46,255 bases of DNA from UBA9464 sp003445095 (lineage in GTDB: Bacteria; Verrucomicrobiota; Verrucomicrobiia; Limisphaerales; UBA9464): the NCBI GenBank assembly GCA_035437945.1, contig DAOMZG010000016.1, positions 1-46,255 on the forward strand, written 5' to 3'. This document shows positions 18,233 to 26,639 of this stretch, piece by piece (position 1 is the stretch's first letter; each line of letters begins with the position of its first letter). The notes under the pieces are model-generated. The model was not told the origin of the DNA and made no database searches. It saw only the letters and a list, made by a program, of their open reading frames with translations. The translations under genes and the position numbers were made by a program.

Positions 18233-20455
18233 ATGAAACGCCGGATTAACATTGCTTTGATCCTTCTGAGCCTCGCCGCGAATGGCGGCCAGGCGGCGGT
18301 GACCGTGCTGCAATCGACCACCAACGGTCCGGCCCTCCAGGTCATCGGTGACCAGGACGACGAGTGGCGATTTGAAGTGTCCTTCGACCTCCTGAACTGG
18401 GACCTCGCCCCCTTCATCAGCACGATGTTCTCGGACGCGGATCCCAAGGTGTTGCCATCCGAAGCCCTCATTTCCGGGGCCGGTTTCTTGCGAGCGCAAC
18501 CCACCACGGGACTGTTCGATCCGCTCGTACTCCGAACCATCGACCTTACGTTCACCAACACGAACTGGGCGACTCTCCTCACCAGTGGCCGAACCACCGG
18601 AAGCAACACGCCAACCGTTCTCGTCCTGGATAATGGAGTTACCGCGACCAACGTCGGAGCTCGTTACAAGGGCAACACCTCATTCATGATGGGTGGAGCC
18701 AAGAAGTCGGTGAACCTCGACATTAACTATTTGGATGCCGACGCGCGGGTCATGGGCTACCGCGCGATCAACCTCAACAATGCGGCTGGCGACGAAACGA
18801 TCATGCGCGAGCCGGTATATTTCACCGTGATGAATACCTACGCCCCGAGCCCCCAAGGCGCACTCGCGAAGCTGTACATCAACGGAGCCTACTGGGGGGT
18901 GTATTCGATGGTGGACCAGCAGAACAACGACCTGCTCGACGAATGGTTTCCGAGCCACGAGGGCGATCGGTGGCGGGCACCCAACATTGGCGGTGGCCAG
19001 GGAGGTGGAGGGTTTACTAGCGGCGCTTCGGCGTTTAGCTATCGAGGCGCGTCTGTGTCTTCCTACAAATCCAATTACGAACTGAAGTCCGACAACTCGA
19101 CCAACGCCTGGGAGCGGCTCGTCCACGCGATCGATGTGCTGAATAATACTCCGGCATCCGAGCTGCGTGACCAAGTGGAGACAGTCTTTGCCGTGGATCG
19201 TTGGCTGTGGTTTTTGGCGATCGAGAACATTTTCGCCGATGACGACAGCTACTGGAACAAAGGTGCTGACTACGCTTTTTACTACGAGCCGGAGAGCGGC
19301 CGGATTCATCCGGTGGAGCATGACGGCAATGAAGCCTTTGCCGCGGGCGACGTTTCGCTTTCACCGGTGATCGGGTCCACCGGTACAAACCGTCCGCTGC
19401 TCTACAAGCTGCTGCCGATCGAAGAACTTCGTCAGCGCTACCTCGCGCACATGCGCACTGTCCTCGCGGAACGATTCCATCCCGAGGTCCTCACGCCAAT
19501 GACCGAGCAGTTTCACCTCGTGTCGGTCGCTGCGATCGCCCAGGACCCGAAGAAGAACTATTCGATGGTAACCTACACCAACGACTTGAGGGCGCTGCGA
19601 ACGTGGGTGACGAACCGGTACAAGTTTCTGACTAATCACGCTGAACTTCGTCCGCTCGCGCCCGGGATCGCTGCGGTCACCGGGCCAGCCGTCGCACCAG
19701 CGCCGAGCGAAATTCCAACGATCACGGCCACGGTCCGAGCGAATGGCACTAACGGTTTGGATTCGGTTTGGCTGTACTGGCGGGATCAACCGTACGGCAG
19801 GTTTTCAGTGGCGCCGATGTTCGATGATGGCGCCCATGGCGATGGCGGTGCGGGAGACGGAACCTTCGGCGCGGCGACCACCAACTTTACCGGCGGTCAC
19901 AAGATTCACTATTACGTCGAGGCCCGCTCGGGAGATGCAGTTCGTGCGGCCGCGTTTTCCCCCGCGCGCGCAGAGCAAGAGACTTACAGCTACCGCGTCG
20001 CCCTCGCGCCGGCAGCCAATCCTCCGGTTGTCATCAATGAATTGATGGCTGACAACACCAAGACGATCGCTGATCCGCAGGGGCAATTCGACGACTGGAT
20101 CGAACTCCGCAACGTGACCACCGAAGAAGTGGACTTGGGAGGCTGTTATTTGACCGACAACCCAAACAACCCGCGCAAATGGCGGTTTCCGGACAAAACC
20201 AAGATCCCCGCGGGTGGATATTTGATCGTGTGGGCGGATGAGAACGGTCCGGACACTCCGGGCCTGCACACCAACTTCAAACTCGCGTCGGAAGGCGAGC
20301 AGGTTCTGCTCGTAGATCGCGACGCAAATTCCAATGAGCTGCTTGATTCTGTCAGTTTCGGCGAGCAATTCCCCAACGTGTCCTACGGGCGCACCGCCGC
20401 CGACCCGTCGGTTCTGGGGTTGATGAATCCAACGCCGGGTGGGGCGAATCGATAA
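18233..20455 (+). CDS. Secreted CotH-family kinase with lamin-tail domain
   Basis: This 740-residue exported protein belongs to the CotH kinase family, atypical secreted protein kinases; B. subtilis CotH phosphorylates spore-coat proteins. A signal peptide (MKRRINIALILLSLAANG) supports the ATG at 18233 over the upstream TTG at 18200. The kinase region covers about residues 90-480: GARYKGNTSFMMGGAKKS (nucleotide-loop-like), YINGAYWGVYSMVDQ, DRWLWFLAIENIFADDD, and a metal-site-like HPVEHDGNEAFA. A beta domain (about 485-600, with DSVWLYWR) and a lamin-tail domain (about 605-740: INELMADNTKTIADPQGQFD, WIELRN) complete it. It opens the same-strand cluster that includes a second CotH and three phosphodiester glycosidases, although 411 bases separate it from the next gene. 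Confidence 0.88.
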   Translation: MKRRINIALILLSLAANGGQAAVTVLQSTTNGPALQVIGDQDDEWRFEVSFDLLNWDLAPFISTMFSDADPKVLPSEALISGAGFLRAQPTTGLFDPLVLRTIDLTFTNTNWATLLTSGRTTGSNTPTVLVLDNGVTATNVGARYKGNTSFMMGGAKKSVNLDINYLDADARVMGYRAINLNNAAGDETIMREPVYFTVMNTYAPSPQGALAKLYINGAYWGVYSMVDQQNNDLLDEWFPSHEGDRWRAPNIGGGQGGGGFTSGASAFSYRGASVSSYKSNYELKSDNSTNAWERLVHAIDVLNNTPASELRDQVETVFAVDRWLWFLAIENIFADDDSYWNKGADYAFYYEPESGRIHPVEHDGNEAFAAGDVSLSPVIGSTGTNRPLLYKLLPIEELRQRYLAHMRTVLAERFHPEVLTPMTEQFHLVSVAAIAQDPKKNYSMVTYTNDLRALRTWVTNRYKFLTNHAELRPLAPGIAAVTGPAVAPAPSEIPTITATVRANGTNGLDSVWLYWRDQPYGRFSVAPMFDDGAHGDGGAGDGTFGAATTNFTGGHKIHYYVEARSGDAVRAAAFSPARAEQETYSYRVALAPAANPPVVINELMADNTKTIADPQGQFDDWIELRNVTTEEVDLGGCYLTDNPNNPRKWRFPDKTKIPAGGYLIVWADENGPDTPGLHTNFKLASEGEQVLLVDRDANSNELLDSVSFGEQFPNVSYGRTAADPSVLGLMNPTPGGANR

Positions 20456-20474
20456 CGAGGTGGGATCCTCGGTA

Positions 20475-20497
20475 GGGATGGCGCTCTACGCCGTCCC
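20475..20497 (+). terminator. Hairpin 20 bases after the CotH stop
   Basis: GGGATGGCG and CGCCGTCCC pair over nine positions (one G-U) around a CTCTA loop, 20 bases after the CotH stop. There is no T-run on the + strand, so it may be a factor-dependent terminator, an mRNA-stabilising stem or a dispersed repeat rather than an intrinsic terminator. Confidence 0.4.
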
Positions 20498-20629
20498 CGG
20501 CCCACGCGCTCCCAGATTGGCGGGAATGGCTGGAAGTGCAGCCACCGGATTGGAACCCGGTGTGTTTTGCGCCACGGCGGCGATCACGAGGGCCAGTGAG
20601 CAAGGAGCAACTCGCATCGGCAATTTCAT
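20486..20629 (-). CDS. Candidate 47-residue secreted peptide or gene remnant
   Basis: On the minus strand an ATG at 20629 opens a 47-codon frame that begins like a signal peptide: MKLPMRVAPC, then SLALVIAAVAQN, then a Pro/Ala-rich tail ending in the TAG at 20486. An AGGAG lies 23 bases upstream of the ATG, too far for normal use. It could be a small secreted peptide, the eroded start of a larger exported protein, or chance. It is antisense to the transcript of the surrounding cluster. Confidence 0.25.
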   Translation of the reverse strand: MKLPMRVAPCSLALVIAAVAQNTPGSNPVAALPAIPANLGARGPGTA

Positions 20630-20747
20630 GGCATTGGGGTTGGAAGAAATGTCTCCTTATAAAAGAGCTCCGTCGAGCAAGCGGTCGTTGGCTCGCCGGG
20701 AAGCCCGCGTGATCAGTGCCGTACCCCGCGAGGCAGCGGATCGGTGT

Positions 20748-20783
20748 GACCACCTTTTGTTGCACCTGCAACAAAAGGTGGTC
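20748..20783. repeat. Perfect 36-base palindromic repeat, copy 1
   Basis: GACCACCTTTTGTTGCA (20748-20764), a CC centre, and its exact reverse complement (20767-20783) make a 17-bp perfect inverted repeat. The identical 36 bases occur at 36419-36454 in reverse orientation. The flanks of the two copies do not match. It lies 84 bases before the glycosidase start. It could be a REP-like mobile element, a dimeric regulator's operator or a processing hairpin. Confidence 0.85.
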
Positions 20784-20866
20784 GGGAGCGGCTTCGAATT
20801 CTTGGCCCCGCGCCGGTTTGCCGACTGGGCTGTCGATGAACTATCTTACGGGGAACGCGCTTTTGC

Positions 20867-22123
20867 ATGTCTTCTGGATCGCCCACAGCACCACCTCACG
20901 GACTTAGAGGCAGCTTCCTCGTTGCCCTCGGAGTCTTCGTTGGAGTTGTCCTCATGGCGGGCGCCTGCCGCCGCGGGCCAAGAACACCACCGACCGATTT
21001 CGCTGAACTGACTCCGGGCGTCGGGTACACCAACGAACGGGTTTCTCGCGAACCTTGGTCGATCCACATCGTCCGAATCGATCAAGGCTTGCCGGACCTC
21101 GCGATCCATTCGACGCACGCTCAAGGCGGAACGCCAGGTTTGAGTTCGCTGAGCGAACAGGTTCGGCGTTCGCCAGCCGCGTTTGGGACACCGGTCGCGG
21201 CGGTTAACGGCGATTTCTACCAACGAGATCGCGAACACGCCGGAGATCCTCGCGGATTGCAGATCAAAGAGGGCGAACTCATCAGCGCACCGAACGGTGG
21301 CGTGGCTTTCTGGGTGGACACTGGCCGGCAACTCCACGCAACCAACGTGAATGCCAATTTCCACGTTACTTGGCCGGACGGGACCACGAATTCCTTCGGC
21401 TTGAACCAGGATCGCAAGGCCAATGCGCTGGTGCTCTATACGCCGGCCTTGGGAGCATCCACTCGTACAAGCGGAGGACGGGAGTTCATCTTGGAACCGG
21501 CTGGGGAAGCTGCCTCGCGACCGTTGGCGATCAATGAAACGTTGGCCGCTCGAGTTCTGGAGGTGCGAGATTCAGGAGACTCTCCCATCCAAACGAATCG
21601 ATTTGTCCTTTCGGCCGGACCCGCATTGATCAAAACGTTGCCTCATCTTTCGGTGGGAGACTCGCTTCAGTTTACAACGGCAACGACACCGGAACTGCGC
21701 GGCGCGTTGACGGCCATCGGCGGCGGACCGGTTTTGGTGCGAGGCGGACAAGTTCAGCGGATTCAACCACCATCAGAAAAATCGTACGAATTCAGTTCGA
21801 TGATGGAACGGCATCCGCGGTCAGCCATTGGCTGGGATTCGCGGTATTTCTATCTCGTTACCGTCGACGGAAGACAAGAGAAGCTATCGGTGGGGATGAC
21901 CCTTGCTGAGCTCGCGCAAACCTTCGCCCAGCTCGGCTGCACTGACGCGATGAATCTGGATGGCGGGGGCTCGGCGACCCTGTGGTGTGACGGGAAAATC
22001 CGTAACAATCCGTGTGATGGTCAAGAGCGCCCGATTGCCAATGCGTTGGTCGTTACGCGAAAGGCAGGAGCCGACTCGTCCGCCAGAAAGGAGGATCGAC
22101 AATCCGGGGCGACGACGAATTAA
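20867..22123 (+). CDS. Phosphodiester glycosidase family lipoprotein (NAGPA-like), paralogue 1
   Basis: This 418-residue protein has a hydrophobic N-terminus ending in a plausible lipobox (LMAGAC, near residue 33), so it may be an outer-membrane or periplasmic lipoprotein. The body matches the phosphodiester glycosidase family (NAGPA, PF09992): VAAVNGDFYQRD, LQIKEGELISAPNG, LTAIGGGPVLVRGG, RSAIGWDSRYFYLVTVDGRQ and the signature AMNLDGGGSATLW. Family members cleave sugars from sugar-1-phosphodiesters; the animal enzyme uncovers mannose-6-phosphate. It is closely related to the next gene, 53 bases downstream by frame or 164 by the preferred start there. The glycan substrate is unknown. Confidence 0.88.
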   Translation: MSSGSPTAPPHGLRGSFLVALGVFVGVVLMAGACRRGPRTPPTDFAELTPGVGYTNERVSREPWSIHIVRIDQGLPDLAIHSTHAQGGTPGLSSLSEQVRRSPAAFGTPVAAVNGDFYQRDREHAGDPRGLQIKEGELISAPNGGVAFWVDTGRQLHATNVNANFHVTWPDGTTNSFGLNQDRKANALVLYTPALGASTRTSGGREFILEPAGEAASRPLAINETLAARVLEVRDSGDSPIQTNRFVLSAGPALIKTLPHLSVGDSLQFTTATTPELRGALTAIGGGPVLVRGGQVQRIQPPSEKSYEFSSMMERHPRSAIGWDSRYFYLVTVDGRQEKLSVGMTLAELAQTFAQLGCTDAMNLDGGGSATLWCDGKIRNNPCDGQERPIANALVVTRKAGADSSARKEDRQSGATTN

Positions 22124-22287
22124 GCGAAAACTCTTCGAACTTTTCGATCGTCAGCAGGGTCGTCGTCTAGGCATCTGTGTTTTATTTGTTCCCACCGTTA
22201 CCGGTTCATGACCGCTGGCCCGCGTCGGAGTGGTGTCTCCGGAATCCCAATTTGTCTTGGCGCGGAACCTGCCTAGCTTCTGGCCCG

Positions 22288-23460
22288 GTGCCAACGACTT
22301 GCACACGTCTGTGGTTTGCGAGCTTTTGCCGGGCCCTGGCGGTCCTTTGGACCGTTGTGAGTGTCGGGGCGCTTGCTTCGGCCGACGGCACCACTAACGG
22401 GCTCGTGCGGACCGAGCGGGGATTCGGCTTCCAGCGCGAGGAAATCGCCGAAGGACCTTGGGTCGCCCATATCTTCCGTTTCGATCGCAGTCGGAGTGAC
22501 CTGGTGCTGACCACGACCCTGGGCGACAGCAATCGCCTGGGCATGAGCACAATTTCGGAACAGATGCGGGCGTTCCCCTCAGGACTGGGACGACCGTTGG
22601 CCGCGCTGAACGGGGACTTTTACAAGGATGAGCAAGAGATTCCCGGAGACCCACGCGACCTGCAAATCCGCCACGGTGAGCTCATTAGTGCCCCCGCGGG
22701 CCATGCCTGCTTCTGGATGGATGCGGCGGGTAATCCTCATTGCACCAATGTGCAGTCGCGATTGCGAGTGATTTGGCCCGACGCCACGGAAACTCCGATC
22801 GGGCTGAACGAACTGCGCGAGAATGACGCCGCCGTCCTCTACACCGGCGCGGCTGGGGCGGCGACTCCGGACCGCAGTGGAACTGAGCTGGTTCTCGAGA
22901 AGCCGGGGACCAGTTCGGACGGGTGGTTGCCATTGCGGCCCGGACGAAAAGTTCAGGCCCGAGTCCGTGAAGTTCGAAAGTCCGGCGTCACGCCTTTGGA
23001 TCGCGAAATCTTAGTCCTCTCAGTAGGCCCCAAACTGACTGCGCCGGCGACCGTAGGTTCGATCATCCAGATAGTGCCAGAAACGGTGCCGGACCTTACT
23101 GGAGTAACGACCGCGATCGGCGGTGGTCCCACCCTCGTCCGCAACGGCAAAGCGATGGAATGGTCGGGCTTCTTATTGCGCCATCCACGCTCGGCGGTTG
23201 GCTGGAACCAGGACCAGATTTTCCTAGTCGAGGTCGATGGTCGGCAAAGTCAGTCAGTCGGGATGACGTTTCCTGAATTGGCGGACTTCTTGGTCAAGCT
23301 CGGCTGCCAGAACGCGATGAACCTGGATGGCGGCGGCTCGGCCACGATGTGGGTCTTTGGGCAGGTAATGAACAGCCCGTCAGAGGGCCAAGAGCGGCCC
23401 GGAGCCAATGCGCTCGTTGTACTGCTGAAAAAGCCGGAGCCCGGTCAAGTAGGCCGGTGA
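22288..23460 (+). CDS. Phosphodiester glycosidase family protein (NAGPA-like), paralogue 2
   Basis: This is a tandem paralogue of the preceding gene, with the same motif order: LAALNGDFYKDE, LQIRHGELISAPAG, TTAIGGGPTLVRNG, RSAVGWNQDQIFLVEVDGRQ, and AMNLDGGGSATMW followed by EGQERPGANALVV. I prefer the GTG at 22288 (390 residues) because it yields a signal peptide with hydrophobic core ALAVLWTVVSVGALA; a GTG at 22177 would add 37 residues that do not look like an export signal. There is no lipobox, so the product is probably secreted or periplasmic. The second CotH gene starts 54 bases after its stop. Confidence 0.86.
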   Translation: MPTTCTRLWFASFCRALAVLWTVVSVGALASADGTTNGLVRTERGFGFQREEIAEGPWVAHIFRFDRSRSDLVLTTTLGDSNRLGMSTISEQMRAFPSGLGRPLAALNGDFYKDEQEIPGDPRDLQIRHGELISAPAGHACFWMDAAGNPHCTNVQSRLRVIWPDATETPIGLNELRENDAAVLYTGAAGAATPDRSGTELVLEKPGTSSDGWLPLRPGRKVQARVREVRKSGVTPLDREILVLSVGPKLTAPATVGSIIQIVPETVPDLTGVTTAIGGGPTLVRNGKAMEWSGFLLRHPRSAVGWNQDQIFLVEVDGRQSQSVGMTFPELADFLVKLGCQNAMNLDGGGSATMWVFGQVMNSPSEGQERPGANALVVLLKKPEPGQVGR

Positions 23461-23514
23461 GCCGGGGACGATTCGCGCGGCTGGGCGGCCGCCATTTGCC
23501 GCATAAAACCACTA

Positions 23515-25110
23515 ATGACCTTCTGGAGATTCTGGCGAAGAATCGCGGTAGCCTGGGTGGTGGCGGGGTGCCTTTCCGGGCGCGGCTGGATCGGTGGGAA
23601 AGCAGACGACGCTCCGATCACATTCGCTGACGGACCGGCAGTCTCAGAAATCCGGATCGAGCTTGACCAAGTGGCAGTGAGCCGTTTGCGCCAAGACCCA
23701 AGGCACGAAGTCCCAGCCCGATTGCGAGCCGACGGAGCCACCTTCGCCAAAGTAGGCGTCCACCTTAAGGGTTCCGTGGGCAGTTTCCGCCCGTTGGAAG
23801 ACAAGCCTTCGATGACCGTGGATCTAGACCACTTTGTGCCAGGCCAGCGCTGGCGCGGTACTACCAAATTCCACCTTAACAACTCGATTGAAGATCCTAG
23901 CTTTTTGAGTGAATGGCTGGGGAGTGAGGTTTTTCGCGCGGCCGGAATCCCGGTTCCCCAAGTAGCTCATGCGGTTGTCTGGCTGAACGGTCGTCGCCTC
24001 GGCCTGTATGTGTTGAAGGAAGGTTTCACGAAAGAGTTTCTGGAGCGCACTTCGCTCAATCACGACGCGATCATCCTTGAACCGGTGACCGGGCAGGACT
24101 TGGGTGGTCGTTTCGAAGTCCGCGTGGGAACTCCGACCGAACGCGCCGATTCGCCTGCGAAGCTCCTTGAACCTCTGGCGGCCGCTGCGAGTGAAACCAA
24201 TCTGGTGAAGCGCTGGCAGCGTTTGGAGGCAACCCTCGATATTGATCAATTCCTCAACTTCCTCACTTTGGAAGTTCTCTTGGCGCATCGGGATGGCTAC
24301 GGGCTCGCGCGAAACAATTTTCGAATTCGACTGGATCGGCAATCGGGCCAAGTCCGCTTCCTACCTCACGGAATGGATCAACTGTTTCATCCTCCGAAAC
24401 TCGCTTGGCAACCGTCGTGGGCTGGGCTCGTGGCGCGCGCTGTGATGGAGACTCCCGAGGGAAGACGGCGGTATGGGCAGGCCTTTACGAATCTATTGGT
24501 CCGTACCCTTAGTGTGACGGCCTTGACCAACCAGGTGGTCCAAGAAGCGGCGCGGTTTCGCTCGACGGTTTCGCGCCCCGAAGCCGCCGAGCTCGACCAG
24601 GCCGTCCGCGAATTGTGCGGTCGCATTGTTGCCCGTCGGGATAGCCTGGAATGGCAACTTCGGCAGGCCGAATCAGCCGCCGTCGTGTTTTCCGGGCGTT
24701 CCGCGGCTTTGACCGACTGGGCCTGCCAGGACTCACCCGCCGGAGGATTTCTAACCAAGACCAATTCAGCAGACGGGCTCACTGCGCTTTACGTCATGGC
24801 TGGACCTTCTACCTCGACTGCTTGGCACAAGTTGGTTCGAGTGCCGCCCGGCCGCTACCGGTTTGAAGGGCGCGTGGGGACGAGCAAAGTCGAGCCGTTG
24901 CCGTTCGGACGAAACCAAGGGGCAGCCCTGCGAGTGGCCGGTGGTCTGCGGTGGTCCCAGGGGCTACTGGGCGACACGGCGTGGGCGCCGCAAGGGGTGG
25001 AGTTCGAGGTTGAGGCGGACGAATTTGTCGAGCTCCTCTGCGAATTGCGGGCCAGTGCCGGCGAAGCCTGGTTTGACCTCGGATCGTTGCGCCTGTTGAG
25101 GGTCGACTAA
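23515..25110 (+). CDS. Secreted CotH-family kinase, second copy
   Basis: This 531-residue exported protein has a hydrophobic N-terminus (IAVAWVVAGCLSG). The CotH domain (about 40-390) shows VGVHLKGSVGSFRPLEDKPS (nucleotide-loop-like with Lys), KFHLNNSIEDPSFLSEWLGSE, LNGRRLGLYVLKEGFTKEFL, LTLEVLLAHRDGYGLARNN and RFLPHGMDQLFHPP, the presumed metal-binding segment. The C-terminal 130 residues form a separate beta-sandwich-like region (HKLVRVPPGRYRFEGRVGTS), perhaps carbohydrate-binding. It is only distantly similar to the CotH at 18233 and lacks the lamin-tail domain. Its position between a glycosidase pair and the pseudopilins suggests a common envelope target, which is inference. Confidence 0.87.
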   Translation: MTFWRFWRRIAVAWVVAGCLSGRGWIGGKADDAPITFADGPAVSEIRIELDQVAVSRLRQDPRHEVPARLRADGATFAKVGVHLKGSVGSFRPLEDKPSMTVDLDHFVPGQRWRGTTKFHLNNSIEDPSFLSEWLGSEVFRAAGIPVPQVAHAVVWLNGRRLGLYVLKEGFTKEFLERTSLNHDAIILEPVTGQDLGGRFEVRVGTPTERADSPAKLLEPLAAAASETNLVKRWQRLEATLDIDQFLNFLTLEVLLAHRDGYGLARNNFRIRLDRQSGQVRFLPHGMDQLFHPPKLAWQPSWAGLVARAVMETPEGRRRYGQAFTNLLVRTLSVTALTNQVVQEAARFRSTVSRPEAAELDQAVRELCGRIVARRDSLEWQLRQAESAAVVFSGRSAALTDWACQDSPAGGFLTKTNSADGLTALYVMAGPSTSTAWHKLVRVPPGRYRFEGRVGTSKVEPLPFGRNQGAALRVAGGLRWSQGLLGDTAWAPQGVEFEVEADEFVELLCELRASAGEAWFDLGSLRLLRVD

Positions 25111-25261
25111 CCAGAAGGGGCTACTTTTCGCCAAAAAAAAGCCGGAACCGTGGCGCAAGTCGTGCTTAGTTCCCCATATTCTATTCGCACGCGGTTGTGC
25201 GCCGAGGACTTAGACCCTGTTCGGCGACACAATTGAGGGCGGACTGGGGACTTACCGATTC

Positions 25262-25924
25262 ATGAACCGCTGTCGAACTTGCAAGGCGTTTACGCTTATT
25301 GAGTTGCTGGTTGTAATCGCGATCATCGCGATTCTGGCCGGCATGCTCCTGCCTGCCTTGGCCCGGGCCAAGAACAAGGCGAAGCAGACGGCCTGCCTGA
25401 ACAACCTCCGGCAAATGAGCCTCGGGTTTCGCATGTGGGCCAACGACAACCGAGACCGGTATCCGTGGAGCATTGCGACGACGAACGGCGGGACCATGGG
25501 TTCGCCAGATTGGACGGATAATTTCCGAATCTGCGCTAACGAGTTGGGCACGCCACGAATCCTTATCTGCCCGACCGATAAACCCCGCAAACCCGGAACG
25601 AACTGGGTCAATCTCGATGGGCTCGCCAACGTTAGCTACTTCCTGGGGACCCGGGCCGACGAAACCAAGCCCGCCACGATTGTCGCTGGGGACAGCAACG
25701 TGACGGGCGGTGGTGGTGGCCTTGATCCGCAATGGAGCGTTTTCCTGGGCAGCTCCATCGATGCGGCTTGGGATGGGAAACTGCACGTTCAGAACGGCAA
25801 TCTCGCTCTCGCCGATGGTAGTGTTCAAAACACGAAGACGCCGACGTTGCGGGCTCAGATTACCGCGGCGCTGGCCAGCGGGCTAACGAACGTCGTGTTC
25901 TCCAAGCCCAGAGGGGTGTTCTGA
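25262..25924 (+). CDS. Prepilin-type H-X9-DG pseudopilin
   Basis: This 220-residue protein starts MNRCRTCKAFTLIELLVVIA, a canonical type IV prepilin / type II secretion leader. The prepilin peptidase would cut before FTLIELL, with Glu at +5, and the helix continues through IIAILAGMLLPALARAK. The C-terminal half has the H-X9-DG signature (HVQNGNLALADG), a type of pseudopilin greatly expanded in Planctomycetes and Verrucomicrobiota. It probably inserts in a pseudopilus or stays membrane-anchored facing the periplasm. It starts 151 bases after the CotH gene and heads a tight three-gene run. Confidence 0.93.
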   Translation: MNRCRTCKAFTLIELLVVIAIIAILAGMLLPALARAKNKAKQTACLNNLRQMSLGFRMWANDNRDRYPWSIATTNGGTMGSPDWTDNFRICANELGTPRILICPTDKPRKPGTNWVNLDGLANVSYFLGTRADETKPATIVAGDSNVTGGGGGLDPQWSVFLGSSIDAAWDGKLHVQNGNLALADGSVQNTKTPTLRAQITAALASGLTNVVFSKPRGVF

Positions 25925-25962
25925 TTCGCCCCTTGGCGGGTTGCTTTCCGGCATTTGCGCTC

Positions 25963-26622
25963 ATGACGAACCGTCCCTTCACCGCAATCGCAGCTGTGGC
26001 GGTTTTTCTCGCGGCCGGGGCGTATGTGGTTATGTCCTTTACGGGCCTGCCGCCGCGAGTGGATTCGGCGATCCACAAGGAAATTGGCCGTACCCTCGCG
26101 CAGGAAGCGCTCGCGCTGCGGGGACCTGACGGCAAGCTGACAGTTTTGGTCCGCGATACCGCGGCCTTCCCGCAACCGGCTTTTGATATCGCTCGCTCGG
26201 CGTTTGATCGTGAAATCCGCCGCGGAGGAGCGACGGTTGCGGCTGTGCAGTTGCTGCAGGAAGACCCGTTGCGCCCGCTGCAAGTACCGTCCGGGGATTT
26301 CTTCGAACTCATCCGGCGCAGCGCAGTCGGTGACGTCATCGTGTCGTTCATGGGGCCTCCCCTTTTGACTGACGAGCAGCGCGCCAACCTGACGGAGATC
26401 AAGCCCAAGATCGTCGCGTTTTGCCCGGGGAATATGCCCGAATACATCAACCTACGGCAGCTCGCCCAGCAGCAGCTGTTGCATGCCGGCGTGCTTAGTC
26501 GTCCGCTCAAACCGATGGCCGCGGGCGCGCCCCGGGCTGGCCCCGAGTCTTTCAGCGAATTGTATCGACGGGTGGACGCGAAGGAGCTCGCGCAACTTCC
26601 CGAACCCGGCAACCGGCTATGA
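25963..26622 (+). CDS. Single-span membrane or exported protein, unknown function
   Basis: The ATG at 25963 gives 219 residues with an N-terminal hydrophobic helix (TAIAAVAVFLAAGAYVVMSF), which acts as an anchor or uncleaved signal; a TTG at 25933 would add ten residues before it. The soluble part alternates strands and helices (KLTVLVRDTAAFPQP, GDVIVSFMGPPLLT, IKPKIVAFCPGNMPEY), reminiscent of a Rossmann or periplasmic-binding-protein half, but I do not recognise a family. It lies 38 bases after one pseudopilin and 17 before the next, so it probably works with them. Confidence 0.7.
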   Translation: MTNRPFTAIAAVAVFLAAGAYVVMSFTGLPPRVDSAIHKEIGRTLAQEALALRGPDGKLTVLVRDTAAFPQPAFDIARSAFDREIRRGGATVAAVQLLQEDPLRPLQVPSGDFFELIRRSAVGDVIVSFMGPPLLTDEQRANLTEIKPKIVAFCPGNMPEYINLRQLAQQQLLHAGVLSRPLKPMAAGAPRAGPESFSELYRRVDAKELAQLPEPGNRL

Positions 26623-26639
26623 TGGGATAAGGAGGCTGC

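Larger units (their letters stand above)
20456..20866. other. Intergenic region with hairpin, palindromic repeat and small antisense frame
   Basis: This 411-base gap holds a hairpin (20475-20497), a small minus-strand frame with a signal-peptide-like start (20486-20629), and a perfect 36-base palindrome (20748-20783) found again at 36419. The promoter of the downstream cluster is probably here, but I cannot identify a clear -35/-10 pair. Confidence 0.45.

Noticed and set aside
25130..25150. A-rich run after the second CotH gene as a terminator
   Set aside because: There is no stem of useful length next to it and the T-run would be on the minus strand, where no gene ends.
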